In this document: positions 51,232-62,629 of the stretch, in pieces | Layout of the letters: the number at the start of each line of letters is the position of its first letter | Numbering within the stretch: the stretch's first letter is position 1 | Notes under the pieces: generated by a model | Databases searched by the model: none | The model's input: only the letters and a program-made list of their open reading frames with translations | What the model was told of the DNA's origin: nothing | Source of the DNA: Diadema setosum | Lineage: Eukaryota; Echinodermata; Echinoidea; Diadematoida; Diadematidae | Direction: 5' to 3' | Assembly: GCF_964275005.1 (NCBI RefSeq) | Contig: NC_092693.1 | Span: forward strand, 17,923,706 to 17,987,705 | DNA length: 64,000 nt | Position numbers and translations under genes: made by a program

Positions 51232-53079
51232 TTTAATTATCACAGCACCATACCAATGTGTTTTGATATGTCTAGGACAATTTTGTATGGATACTTACCA
51301 GTAAAGTATGACACAAGTGGTGTAATTTTTGCAAGAAATTTGATGTTTTAGTTAAAAGAGAGATAAGCAGTGAATGTGACAAAGAGTTAATGTGTCATTC
51401 TATTAATCATAGGAATTTATTGAACTCACATGCATTTTATGAAATGTACGAAGTATGAAATTCAGAAAATAAAAAGTATTTTTTCTCCAAGAATTCTGTA
51501 TGACTTCACATTAGGAATAAATATCAGTGTGTTGCAGTGTGCGATTATTATAAGGAATCATGTTCAAAATTTATTGCAAACCTTTCCTGACGCATTTAAA
51601 TATGTAGGCATTTTGTATAAATCCTATTGGAATATCTCTAGAATTCAGGATGACGTTTTGAGCAAGGTTAATCAAACCAAATTGTGTACTTGTGGAGATT
51701 GTTGGTGAAATGTTGTCTCATTGATCATTCAAAGGTTGTGCCTAATGCCAACAGACTTGACTTAAATTCTTTTCATGCAAATATGTCCAAGATGAGGGAA
51801 ACATAATCATCCCTTTACCTTGGTTAATTAATGCCAAAGTTGCCCATCTGTAGTTTCCCATAAAAGATAAAGTTATTGAATTTGTAAATTCATCGTTTTA
51901 GTCTGCCTGTAAAGAATCTATCACGATTCCCACCTTTAGTCTCCAGTTCAAGATATCTAAGGTTAGTTACTGGTACAATACTTTAATTTTTCGTAGAAGA
52001 CCAAGGTTTCCTCTTGAAAGTGAACTTATATAGCTGTACCATAATGTAATGACTCGTATCACAACATAAATTCACAAGGAACCATTTACGTGAATTACCT
52101 GCTAGTAATGAGGCCAAGATGTCTGTGGCCATAAAAGATGGAGATATTTTTAGAACCATAAAATTTTAAAGCCTTCTGTTGATTGGTACACTGTAATTTG
52201 ATACTATATGGAAATTAGGAGATCATAGATCACATGGCTTGAATGACCACAATCTACACACCAGCACACACGACAAATCTATTCTTAAAAAAGCTCCAAC
52301 AAACTGACCTCCACACATATGCACAATATGTAGTTGTAAACATACCACTTTCTCATATATCTCTTCATTCTGAGCACTTCATTAATGATGACAAGTTTGA
52401 GTGCCTTTTGTTTCTCAATACGATCATTCTAATTGTTAAGTAATAGTACCAACAATGTGATGTTAAAATATACAAATGAGCAAAAAAATATCTAAATTGA
52501 GAAAAAACAAAACAAATTGTACTGCCCTCAGTAAAGCCATGCAAATCAAATATCTACATGCATACTGAAGAGCTGCTGACACATAATTACGTCTAATATC
52601 ACAGATGATTGTCATGTATGTACAATTAGTACAGTAAGAATATACGATCAATGACCCGAGTTTTAAAAAATTGTACAAATTTTACACTGATTTTAACAAT
52701 TACACTCAAGTCTGATAAGTATTTTCAGTTTGATTGTTCTCAGCCACATTTGCAGGTGCTTTGCAAAAGTGAAAGTGCCTCATTTTTTTTTTTTTTTTTT
52801 TACATTTAATGTATGTTTACTGCATTTTACTCTAGAGACAAAAGTTACATCAACAAGAGACCTGGGGTCTTGCGCTCACCCGAGTATCGCAAGTTCACCT
52901 TCCATGCATTCTTGCAGACTCTTACCTGAGAAAATTGGAAACTTGGGGCATGTGCAGCTTTGAGAGCTGGGGGCATGGAGTACATTTGCATATTCCATCA
53001 CACTGGTAAAAATACCTGCCAAGTACATTGTACATGGTTGGACTATGCAGTTTGTAAAAAGAAAAAACTTACAGCTTTA
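51232..53079. other. No confident gene; possible decayed coding remnant
   Basis: A + frame is open at 51430-51708 and further scattered coding-like text follows to about 52100 in shifting frames. I do not recognise a family. It could be an old retroelement remnant or chance. The rest is AT-rich. Confidence 0.3.
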
Positions 53080-53838
53080 TCACTTCTGATTTTAGAGAAG
53101 AATATTACTGAAAATTCCTTAATTTAGGAGGTTTGGACCCCCTGTGGACTCCAAGGAAAGCATGTTGCCCATTCAAACACTTTGAGATCCTATCCCTCTA
53201 GGAATGCTACTTGCTAAGTTTGGTGAAAATCCATTACAGTGCACTCCCGTTACAACGAACACGGTTATAACGAAATTTCGTTATAACGAAGTAAATCTTC
53301 TGGTCCCAAAATTATCACCATTAAAGTCTATGGTACAAAATTCGCTTATAACGAACACGGTTAGAGCGAAATTTCCGTTATAACGAAGTCTTTTCCGAGC
53401 ACCACAGACAAAGAAAAACAAAAGAAATGTGCTCCGTTATAATGAAATGCGAATTGCTTTCGAAAATACTGTACGTAGCAGAACAAGCATTTACAGCGTC
53501 TCTGCATGGGTGAACGCTTCACACCACTGTGTGTTTGCTCCTTGTGTCACACACAGTTTCTGAGGGGAACTTGCGTTTATTATTGTCATACAGTTATCCC
53601 ATCACATTTCCACATAGCTTTGCAGTGTATGATGAGTATTCAGCAAACATAATATACGTGGTTCCTTGTTTTCGTTATATATTGTATTTGTTCGGTTATA
53701 ACGAAATTTCGTTATAACGAAAGAAAACTGCCGGTCCCGAGCATTTCGTTATAACGGGAGTGCACTGTATGTTGTTTTCAGCAAGAAGACAATAATGTAC
53801 AATTCAGGTCAACATTAGGATTCCCCCCCCCCCCCCCC

Positions 53839-53878
<40 letters not shown>

Positions 53879-53880
53879 AG
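53080..53880 (+). repeat. Repeat family C, copy 1, interrupted by a TA MITE
   Basis: Blocks GGTTTGGACCCCCTGTGG, TGTTGCCCATT, CTAGGAATGCTACTTGC and AAGTTTGGTGAAAATCCA match 55570-55860 and 56170-56470. The text resumes after the MITE (53769) with TTTTCAGCAAGAAGAC, matching the continuation in the other copies. Confidence 0.8.
53237..53767. mobile_element. TA-flanked MITE, copy 2, inserted in repeat C
   Basis: 531 bp, same TIRs and interior as 50695-51229 with few differences. TA at 53235-53236 and 53768-53769. Comparison with intact repeat-C copies shows the host text continuing across the insertion with a single TA. Confidence 0.92.
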
Positions 53881-53989
53881 GGGGTGGGGGCAGCCCTGGA
53901 TCTGCAGTGAACAAACTTGGAACTACAGTCATCAATGTACTAGGTGTTAAAAAAAAACAAAAACAAAAAAACACACACACACACGCACA

Positions 53990-54310
53990 CACACAAAATT
54001 TCCCACTTTTGATGCTTGATAGTTTGAAAACTATATACACTGTATCAGAATAAAACTGTCATTGATAAGAGTAATAGCTGAATAGTTTACAATTTAGTTG
54101 GAGTAATTTGAATATGAAAACCTATATCAGTTTCATAAAATCCATGATTAATTTCAAAGATAGGTTCCAGATTTTGGTCAAATTTTAACCCTCTGTGCAA
54201 AACCTGAACTTTACACAGGAACTAATGATGTGTATGTGATGTATGTGAGTGTGTATATACTTACAATGACCCTGAACAATGGACATGAATACCACCTGTT
54301 CAAAGCTATG
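53990..54310 (+). repeat. Repeat family A, arm 1
   Basis: Blocks TTTCCCACTTTTGATGC, ACTGTCATTGATA, AATAGCTGAATAGT, ATCCATGATTAATTTCA and CCCTGAACAATGG. Repeated inverted at 54515-54960 and direct at 54985-55300. Confidence 0.75.
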
Positions 54311-54514
54311 CTCCAAGGCACTTGAATGCTTTATTAATTATTCATAATAGATTGCCCTGGCCACTGCTTCTCTGAATCAATGGCAAAGGGTGAAATGCAT
54401 GCACATGCAAAAAGTATAAAGCACATGTTTCTATGTGCTTGTATACATCACATTTCAGAATGAATAGCTGTGAAAGTGGAATTCCGAATGAATAAATAAT
54501 GTAGCACTCAAATC

Positions 54515-54960
54515 CTGGTCATTGTTCAGGATCATTGTCTTGGTGTCAACTACACACTCCCATACACACCAATTGACTTCTGTGCAATATGTAAAAGTTT
54601 TGTACAGAGGGTTGGAAATTAAGCAAAACTTGAAACCTCACTGAAAAATCAATGTTAAATTGAATGAATTTGAATCATGCTTTCATTTTAAAATTGCCTC
54701 CAACAAAATTGTACACTATTCAGCTATTGCTCATATCAGTGTTAGTGTTTTCTGGGGGGTGTTTCATCAACGTTTGTCAGTGCCGACAACTGTCGGCACT
54801 GACCAAGTTCAGCAAAATCCTTGGTTTTGATTGGCTGAGATGCTCTGGTCACTGACTGTTACTATGTCGATTCAAGTTGTCAGCGCCGACAAACGTTGAT
54901 GAAACACCCCCCCCCCCCCATGTATAGTTTTTGATCAAAAGTGGGATTTTTTTTTTTTTT
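54515..54960 (-). repeat. Repeat family A, inverted arm with nested foldback
   Basis: Reverse complement of family A. The arm is split by the foldback at 54755-54910 and resumes with TGATCAAAAGTGGGA. With arm 1 it forms a palindrome of about 970 bp. Confidence 0.7.
54755..54910. mobile_element. Foldback MITE (GGGGTGTTTCATCAACG ends), copy 3 of the core group
   Basis: Arms GGTGTTTCATCAACGTTTGT and inverse, with inner CAGTGCCGACAA/TTGTCAGCGCCGAC. The centre GGTTTTGATTGGCTGA matches the core of 9096-9280 and 15612-15781, although the arms differ. The flanking G and C runs prevent calling a target duplication. Confidence 0.8.
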
Positions 54961-54984
54961 TGGTAACACCCAGTACTAGGTGTT

Positions 54985-55300
54985 TCAAAAAACATTTCCC
55001 ACTTTTGGTTCTTAATAATTCATAAATTATATATCAGATAACACTGTCATTGATATGAGTGATAGCTGAATAGTGTTCAATTTTGTTGGAGGTGGTTTAT
55101 GAAAGCGTAAATCAGTATCATGAAATCCATGATTAATTTCACAGTTAGGTTCCAGGTTTTGCTCTATTTTCAACCCTCTGTACAAAACTTTCACTTTGCA
55201 CAGGGGTCAATGGGTGTGTATGGGAGTATGTGGTTGACACCCTGACAATGGTCCTGAACAATGGCCAGGGTTGGAATGCTTTATTTATTCATGAGAAATT
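54985..55300 (+). repeat. Repeat family A, third copy
   Basis: Direct copy of arm 1 with the same block order, ending CCTGAACAATGGCC. Confidence 0.7.
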
Positions 55301-55569
55301 CCACTATCACAACTAGTCTTTATTCAGCCTCTGGCAGTATCTGTGTAAAGTCAAACGCCTGCCGACACTGTCGTTGAGTGGCGACAGTGCTCTCCCTACT
55401 TCTGAAAAATGAAACTACAATGACTACCTTCTCTTCTGTCGTAAACATGGTGACAGGAAGCAAAGAAAATCAATTAGAGTATACACTTGTGTATATGGGG
55501 GGGGGGGGGGGAGGGCACCAATGATTCTGCCATGAACAAACTTGAAACAACAGTCATCAATATTCTGAC

Positions 55570-55860
55570 TCATTGTATTATCTTAGCTCAACTACTTCTG
55601 GTTCTAGAGAAAAAATTAGAGATTCCTTACTGGGGGTGGGTTTGGCCCCCTGGGGGCCCCCTTAGGTGGGCATGGTGCCCATTTGGTGGAATTGAGATAC
55701 CTCATCCTAGGGATGCTACCTGCCAAGTTTGGTGAAAATTCATCGTTGGGATTTTCAAGAAGAAGATGAAAATGTACAATTTAGGCCCAATTCAGACCCC
55801 TCCCCACCCCCCTCCCCTGGGTCCCAAGGGGGGGGGGGGCACCTCTGATTCCGCCATGAA
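55570..55860 (+). repeat. Repeat family C, copy 2 (uninterrupted)
   Basis: Contains TTTGGCCCCCTGGGG, GGTGCCCATTTGG, AGGGATGCTACCTGCCAAG and TTTGGTGAAAATTCATCG, running straight into TTTTCAAGAAGAAGATG. This is the empty-site form of copy 1. Confidence 0.75.
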
Positions 55861-56169
55861 CAAACTTGACACTCCAGCAGAGACTCCAACCCAAAGCACC
55901 TTCTGATCTAGAGATTCTCCCACCTGAAACCCCTAGCAAACGGGAGACCTCAAGTTGATGTGTGCGAAGTTCCTAGGGTTCTAGATGCTCTCTGGTGCTA
56001 TAAGGCTTATTTTTTCTTTTCAACATACAATAGCAATAAGTAAGAAATCCTTTCCAACAGGAGACACAGAGCCAGGGCGGGAGAAATTAAATCTCAAGCG
56101 GGAGAACGGGAGATTTTGCAAAAATGGGTTTTTGGCGGGACATCTCCCGTCGAAAACGGGAGAGTTGGA

Positions 56170-56470
56170 GTCTCTGCTACAGTCATCAATGTACTAACTC
56201 CTAGTAACTTAGCTCTAACACTTCTGGTTCTGGAGAAGAAGATTTTTTAAAGATTTCTTAATTTTAGGGGGTTTGGGCCCCCTTGGGGGTCCCCCAGGTG
56301 GGGTATGATGCCCATTTCAAGAAACTCAGATCCATATCCCCCTAGGGATGCTACCTGCCAAGTTTGGTGAAAATTGGTCATGCGGTTCTCAAGAAGAAGA
56401 TGAAAAGGTAAAAAGTTTACACACGATGCATGACCGACGCAAGACGCACAACGACGCCAGATGAAGAGCG
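56170..56470 (+). repeat. Repeat family C, copy 3
   Basis: Has GTTTGGGCCCCCTTGGG, GATGCTACCTGCCAAG and TTGGTGAAAATTGGTC, then CTCAAGAAGAAGATG and a terminal ACGACGC-rich segment. It leads into AGCTCACC...GCCTTCGGCTCAGG hairpins. Confidence 0.75.
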
Positions 56471-56534
56471 ATCACAACTAATAGCTCACCCCAGCCTTCG
56501 GCTCAGGAGGCTATTTTATTAATTAGCTTTTTTA

Positions 56535-56540
56535 TTTATT

Positions 56541-56573
<33 letters not shown>

Positions 56574-56577
56574 TAAA
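56535..56577. repeat. Perfect-style hairpin: terminal palindrome of a repeat
   Basis: TTTATTAGCTCACTTGAGCC-TTCG-GGCTCAGGTGAGCTAATAAA type hairpin. A related, degenerate version lies at about 56481-56515. These hairpins bound repeat-C type elements. Confidence 0.8.
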
Positions 56578-56817
56578 TGGAAATGTTATGATAAAGTAAA
56601 AACATAGTTCTGGTAAGGGCTTGAGAACCAGTCTTGCGCCATTTCATATTTGCTTGCAATATTCCGAGGGAAGCTACATTGTACCAAGAAACTTACCCGG
56701 CTGACGCGATTTGCCTGGATGATGAGTTGTTTCAGAGTATTTTGAGATCAAAAGTAAAAGTCACTAAACCGACTTTTATCCCAGAAGGATCTGGGTTAAC
56801 TCGGTCACAGAGACAAC

Positions 56818-57250
56818 GCGGCCCTATTTCAGGCAATTTATACACAGTTCATGATCGCCATATTCTATACCAAAGTCGATGCTTAACTGAATATAAATAG
56901 GCACATGTTCATTTTGTAGGCGCGCCAAAGAGGTTTTTGATGCGCGCGTTGTATCAACACGGCCCATAACTGCGACAAGCCAGAAACAGTTGAACATGAA
57001 GCGCTCCCATAGTAAAACCCTGTACAATCAAGAAACACAACTTGGCCCTGCCATCAAAGAGAGGTCAAGTTGTCCTAGAGTCCAAGTTAGCCTGGCCCCG
57101 ATCAGGTAAGTTTTGAGATGCAAACATTTTTGGTTAATATTTCGCATTTTCGTCGTTACCCAGCAAATATCTTGTTATTACAGCATTATTGCACAGATTT
57201 CTCAGGCATACATGTACATTTGGGAACGAACTTTGACAATTTTTGCAGGC
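56818..57250 (+). repeat. Duplicated block D, copy 1
   Basis: Shares GGCCCTATTTCAG, CATAACTGC, AAGCGCTC, GAGTCC(A/G)AGTTAGCCTG, ATATTTCGCATTTTCGTC and ATATCTTGTTATTACAGCAT, in order, with 59394-59770. No open frame is conserved between the two copies. Confidence 0.75.
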
Positions 57251-58386
57251 ATACCAGCACTATGTTTTGGCTTTAATACATAACTACTAAGACACATGGA
57301 TACACAATAATATGAGTACAGACAATTATTTTCTAAACAAGACATTTAATGACACATACAGTCACATCAATCTAATTGTGACCACTTATAAAACATAAAA
57401 TTCTGTAATGATATTGCTTTTGATTAAAAAAGAAAGAGTTTAATCATCTTGGAATAAATGGCTTAAGTACACAATGTACCTCTAGTAGCTGTGGAATTGA
57501 CAATTAAGAAAACTGCTATGCATGTATGCATGGCACATACATGACACACTGCTGTACTTACTCTGCCTTATTTTTTTCATAATATGTATCTGTACCTGCT
57601 TTGTTAATATCTATACTTTTTTTCTTTAAAGATATCTGTATAAATGCTTGTAGCTACAGTACAGAAGTGCACACAAAGTAAATGATAACAATACTACACC
57701 ATCACTATGAGTGGCATAATTTAGATTCTGAGTCACCTACATATCTTTATACGACTCAAGATACAGCTCATTTTACAATCAACATTTTACAGGAACATGT
57801 GAAAGTTGTCATGAGTGTTACATCAAAGAAACTGGTTAGAACAATGAACAGAAGCAGATATTGTTGTACATGAAAGTATAATTGATTACATATCCATGCA
57901 ATCTTCTATAATCTTGCTACTGTAGCAGGATATGTATAGTAGCAAAGTCTAGATCAAGATTTTGTGAACTGTTTATTCTCCTAAGATCAGAGTGACTCTG
58001 GAGCCTACCCTAAAATCTCTTGATTACAAATGATTATATACATATAATGCACTACAGCAAAGGATTATAACCCAATATACAAATGGATTTGAGTGAAATG
58101 ACACATATGCAGCACGTTGAATGATTCTAATCTAAAATCCTATTCTTGTCTTGCACAGTTCAATGCATGAATAACATCCTGTACAGCAACTTAAATACAA
58201 CTTACCACACAGGCTACAGCACATGGTATGGTATGTACATTCTGACAAAAACACAATTTTCTTGCACAAACTCGAGACTGGCTGCAAGGATCATATTACG
58301 CCTTACTTGAGCTAGAGCGGCTTAAACTTCAGGTACTACGCTATTTGTAAACACTTGTCAAAGACCAATGTGATGCTTTCATTGTT
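57251..58386. other. No gene seen
   Basis: AT-rich flank downstream (on the - strand) of the membrane-protein gene. Confidence 0.5.
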
Positions 58387-58392
58387 TTTATT
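58387..58392 (-). terminator. Candidate polyadenylation signal
   Basis: AATAAA on the - strand about 220 bases past the stop codon at 58614. Confidence 0.4.
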
Positions 58393-58613
58393 ATCAATAT
58401 GTTCCGAGTAAGTCACCATAACATTACCTGGTACTCATTTTCATTCACTAAAGATCACAGGCACATAAAGAGGACTCGCTCAAATCGGGTTAATGTAATT
58501 TAGGAAGTCTCATAATGTTTGATATTCTTTTTGCAGTTTTCACTTAACCACTTGTCGTCCCTACAAATTAGAAATTACAAATTAAAATTACATTCTCGAC
58601 TGAGCTGACCTTC

Positions 58614-58687
58614 TTACTGCTCAGTACAGCACACACAGCAGTAGTAGCATGATGCCACAATATTCATAAAAGCCACGATGAAGGCAC
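58614..58687 (-). CDS. Membrane-protein terminal exon
   Basis: Acceptor ATTAATCTAG, then two bases completing a Gly codon, then 23 residues and TAA. Ends in the cysteine-rich tail. Confidence 0.65.
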
Positions 58688-61136
58688 CTAGATTAATGAA
58701 ACAGAGAGAACAACGATATTTTATATTCTGCAGTTTCTTACTAGTATATCAAGACTAAAAAATCAAGAACAGAACTGGCACTGATTTTAAACTGCTCAAG
58801 ACAGATTCACAGATACACACACAAATACACACAGACTGAGATGCGACGACACAGACAATCACTGACATAGAGAGTCCCAGATCAGGCATACAGTATTTTA
58901 TAGATACAGACTCACACAGTCACAGCTATACACACATAGACACACTCCTATGTGACATTGACAAATGCAGACACAATCATAGACATACAGACTTAAAGAT
59001 ACGTACTGTACAGTACTGATCGAAGTGAGGATTAAGGTTTATAACATTTTTTGGTGAGATGAGGAGAAACCTCTTAAGAAATATGAAAGAGCATGTAATA
59101 ATTTCAAGAAGGATTTCACATTTATTTGATGAAAATTGGTCCTGAAATGGCTCAGATATATATGAAAAAAAAAGCAATCCTAATAAAATTGTCAGGCCAC
59201 AACTTTTATTAGGATCACTCTGTTTTTCCTTGTTTTTAGATATCTCAGTCATTTTGAAACTGATTTTCATCAAATAAACTTTTGGTTCCCCCTTAGAATT
59301 GTATGCTGTTTAACATTTCATAGAGTGGTTTCTAAATATCTCGCAAAACATTACAAGCTGAATCCTCACCTCAACTAGTACTGTACAGTCCCTCTGGCCC
59401 TATTTCAGACAATTTCAGACAGTTCGTGATCACCATACATGTACATTACAGAGAGGCGCATGTTCGTTTTGAATGCGCGGGTGCACATGTATTAACTCGA
59501 ACCATAACTGCAACCAGCCACAATGCGAAGCGCTCTAATAGTACAACACTGTGCAATCCAGAGGTAAGCGAGGCCGAGTTGTCCCCGAGTCCGAGTTAGC
59601 CTGACCTCGATCAAGTATGGTCTGAGAATCCAACTCCGTTGAACCTTTTTGGTTGATATTTCGCATTTTCGTCCTTACCCAACTAATATCTTGTTATTAC
59701 AGCATTATTCCACACAATTCTTACACATATGTATGTACATTTTGGAGTGAAATTTGACAATTCTGCAGGGGTAATGGAAATATGCTTTACCTTCAAGTCT
59801 ATACTGCAGTAAGTCTTTTTCAGTCTTTTTGTACAGCAGGGCCAAACCCAAAACTTACCTATCCAGATAACAGAGATACTTCCCATGTACTGTGTTCCAA
59901 CCTAAATGATAAAAGACATATAAATGTAAGTGCCAGAAACTAATGTACAATCAGTAACACTATTTTGCATTCAAACACAGACAAAGCTGAGGATTAAAGG
60001 GAATGGCTAGTAACTGATCAGTGGGAATGCTGGGGGGGGGGGGGGATTTTTCCAGTCCTTGTGGGATTCATTTGAGAGTACATTATATATCTGTTGCTGT
60101 GTGAAAATTATTTGCTTCAGAATGGTCTCATATTCAAGTAATGAGCAGTTCAATGTTTCCAGGTTAGCATGCCTGCACATCAGTGTTGGGGCGATCGTTA
60201 ACAGCCCGTTAACGATCTAGGAAGATCATCGCAGGTGTTTGTCAATTACAAATTACAGGAAATTTCATTATTATACAAAAAATCCTCATCTAAACTTAAA
60301 GCTCCATAATTACATGGCTTATTATAAAGAATAACATGATTCACTGCTTTCCCCCCTGAATAATAAACAATCTTTGCAAATCTTTTAGAGCCTGAAATTG
60401 ACAAGTTGCACATTTCTGTAAACTACTCTCTCTTCAGCTTCAATTCAGCTATTAAAGGCCCTATGAAATCAACTCACCCTTTCAATGAAGAGTCATTCAC
60501 AAAAAGATATAAATTTTGTTTGGCTAGTTCGTGCAAAGGCTTGCCTTGTGCATTTACATCTTTAAAGGGACTGTACAGTACTGGTCGAGGTGGGGATTCA
60601 GGTTCATAACATTCCTAAGTTAGATAATGAGAAACCTCTTATGAATATGAAAGAGCATGTAATTCTAAGAAGGATTCAACATTTTCTTGATGAAAACCGG
60701 TTTTCAAATGGCCGAGATATCAAAAAAAGTAACAATAATAAAAGGTGACTGGCCATGCCTATTATTAGGATCTCTTTGTTTCACATTAGTTTTTGGGTAT
60801 CTCAGCCATTTCAAAAGCGATTTTCATCAAAAAAACTTTTGATATCCCTTTGAATTGCATGCTCTTTGACATCTCATAGAGTGGTTACTGAATATCTCAC
60901 AAAACATTAACAGCTAAATCCTCACCTCACCCAGAACTGTAGCCTGCAGTCCCTTTAAGGAGGGAATAAATCACGTACATGCACAAGAAGGAGCTGCACA
61001 TACAGCATTTAAACTGCACAACCACAATGCCAAACTTACGGTGACTCCAATGCCAACGACCAGAAAGATGATGCCCACTACAGCGTGTGAAAGGCAACGT
61101 ATTGGGGCTTTTAAGCTGGGTTCATCTCGTACAGAT
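58614..61136 (-). CDS. Small two-pass membrane protein, last three coding exons (partial)
   Basis: Three - strand exons (61040-61136, 59859-59901, 58614-58687) have GT-AG borders and compatible phases, giving about 70 C-terminal residues. The peptide runs from a charged SVRDEPSLKAP segment through a first hydrophobic helix (HAVVGIIFLVVGIGVTVG), a short turn (TQYMGS), a second helix (ISVIWIGAFIVAFMNIVA) and a cysteine-rich tail (CYYCCVCCTEQ) that could be palmitoylated. This suggests a membrane hairpin protein. The family was not recognised; MS4A-like and small TMEM families were considered without decision. The N-terminal exon lies upstream, possibly beyond the broken retroelement at 61.5-63.3 kb. 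Introns are full of MITEs. Confidence 0.65.
58993..59393. mobile_element. TTAA-type palindromic MITE (family P), copy 4, decayed
   Basis: TTAA at the left only; the inner blocks ACTGTACAGTACTG, GAAACCTCTTA and a TTTTATTAGGATC centre match family P. It lies in an intron of the membrane-protein gene, directly beside duplicated block D. Confidence 0.75.
59394..59770 (+). repeat. Duplicated block D, copy 2
   Basis: Direct copy of 56818-57250 with several internal differences, inside the last intron of the membrane-protein gene. Confidence 0.75.
59859..59901 (-). CDS. Membrane-protein internal exon (43 nt)
   Basis: Acceptor TATCATTTAG and donor ATAG/GTAAGT. Codes VGTQYMGSISVIWI plus one base. 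Phase 0 in, phase 1 out, fitting both neighbours. Confidence 0.65.
59994..60180. mobile_element. Half copy of TTAA MITE family F
   Basis: Starts TTAAAGGGAATGGCTAG and follows the left arm of 37245-37592 to the GTTAGCATGCCTGCAC centre. The right arm is missing. Confidence 0.8.
60562..60958. mobile_element. TTAA-flanked palindromic MITE (family P), copy 5
   Basis: TTAA at both ends, opening AGGGACTGTACAGTACTGG and closing with the inverse. Full palindrome of 397 bp in an intron of the membrane-protein gene. Confidence 0.85.
61040..61136 (-). CDS. Membrane-protein exon with first helix (97 nt)
   Basis: Acceptor TTTACCAG and donor CACC/GTAAGT. One base completes the previous codon, then 32 residues that include the first hydrophobic helix. 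The upstream exon, which must end with two spare bases, was not found. Confidence 0.65.
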
Positions 61137-61549
61137 CTGGTAAAGAATATAGAATTGATTGAAAATGAAATATAAAATTGATACAATAATATATAATATG
61201 GACTAGCCTTGAAGAGGATACAACGTTTATTGTCTGAAATAAAATCATATTGCCGGAGTCAAAAACAAGGGCATGCGATACGATTCTAGTGATGGGAGCT
61301 AGGGCATTAATGTTGTATCCCCGGAAAGCAGCCAGTCCATATCATTATTATTAGGGCCTACCCATTTCAGGCATCTTGAGCAGGAACAGAAATTATGAGA
61401 ATCTAAACTTTTTACAACAGTACTTCCCAAAGACAAAATTCCACTTGGCGCCAGCTTGAGCTCTACACCTCTGTGTTGCATGCATATCATGCAACACTGT
61501 GCATATCAATGTGAAGGTCTTTTGAGGCAGACTGCAAAGAAGGTTTTTG
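61137..61549. other. No gene seen
   Basis: A - strand open frame (61299-61490) has no clear splice sites or family motif. Confidence 0.35.
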
Positions 61550-61803
61550 CAGTGTGAGTTGGACCAAGAGTCTTACAAGCTATGTTCCAAAATCCATGGG
61601 GCTGGTATCCCTGACTGTGTACAGAGTGACAACGGACTGCTGTACAATTCCAGTTCGAGAGGTCACAGAGTTCCCAAAAGAGTATGGTTTCAAGATAACA
61701 ACTAGCTCCCCCGAGTATCCACAGAGTACCGGTAAGGCTGTGGATGCAGCTGTAAAGATCTCACAAGGCAAGTGCCAAAATGTGTCTCACCCATTCACAT
61801 AGA
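61550..61803 (+). pseudogene. Ty3/Gypsy-type integrase fragment
   Basis: HGAGIPDCVQSDNGLLYNS in one frame, then after a frameshift TEFPKEYGFKITTSSPEYPQ and STGKAVDAAVKI. These match the second half of an LTR-retrotransposon integrase core. The catalytic D of the SDNG motif is present, but the final catalytic Glu position (normally after G-x-A) reads Val. With the frameshift, it is non-functional. The rest of the gene is on the far side of a tandem repeat. Confidence 0.8.
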
Positions 61804-61837
61804 AGAAACTAATGTTTTACCAACTCCCGGAAGTTCA

Positions 61838-62560
61838 TTGACCCCGCCTATGACCTTTGACCTTGTGATGACCTTCAACTCCCCAAGGGACAGTTACCAG
61901 CCAAGTTTGGTCACAAACGGACATATATGTATCAAAAGTTATGAGCCATAATCGAAACATGCCATAAAAAACTTAACATTGGGCCCTATATAGACCCCTG
62001 TCTGTGAGTTTTGACCTTGTGATGACCTTCAAATCCCCAAGGAACATCTACCATCCAAGTTTAGTCATAGACGTAGGAATCAAGAGTTATGAGTCATAAT
62101 TGAAACGTACCATAAAAACATAACATTGGGCCCTTAAAGTTTGTTGACCCCTGTCTGTGACCTTTGACCTTGTAGTGACCTACAACTCCCCAAGGGACAT
62201 CTACCATCCAAGTTTGGTCACAAACAGACATAGGTATCAAAAGTTATGAGCCATATAATCGAAACGCACCGTAAATTGGGCACTAAAGTTCATTGACCCT
62301 TCCCTGTGACATTTGACCTTGAGGTGACATTCATGTTTGGTAAAATGTGAAACTTTGTATAACCATTCTTCCCTCCAAGTTTGATTAAGATTGATGTCCT
62401 CAGTAGAGAGTTATTCAAGTTTTTGTAGCGTTAAGGACGCTGGCAGACCATCGCTGGACGGAAGGACGACGGACAGACGGACGGACCAAGTACGGACGAC
62501 GGACGGACGGACGGACGGACAGATGCCGCAGGCGATCCCTTAGTCTTCCTGCACCTCCAG
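61838..62560 (+). repeat. Tandem repeat (about 153-bp unit) splitting the Gypsy remnant
   Basis: Three full units and a partial one, each with TGACCTTTGACCTTG or a variant, a CCCCAAGG block, CCAAGTTTGGTCA, AAAGTTATGAGCCATAAT and ACATTGGGCCC. It ends in an ACGG microsatellite (about 62465-62522) and a GATCCCTTAG segment. No coding capacity. Confidence 0.85.
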
Positions 62561-62629
62561 TGGGCTGGAAAAAAATGACTCATCAAAAGATCGAAGCGAG
62601 ATCATGGTAATTTCTATCTCAGCCTGCTT

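Noticed and set aside
51430..51708. 92-codon open frame resembling a gene fragment
   Set aside because: No recognisable domain and following text shifts frame; left as unresolved.
53804..54040. Open frame over the C/A homopolymers
   Set aside because: Low-complexity run of Phe and Gly codons created by homopolymers.
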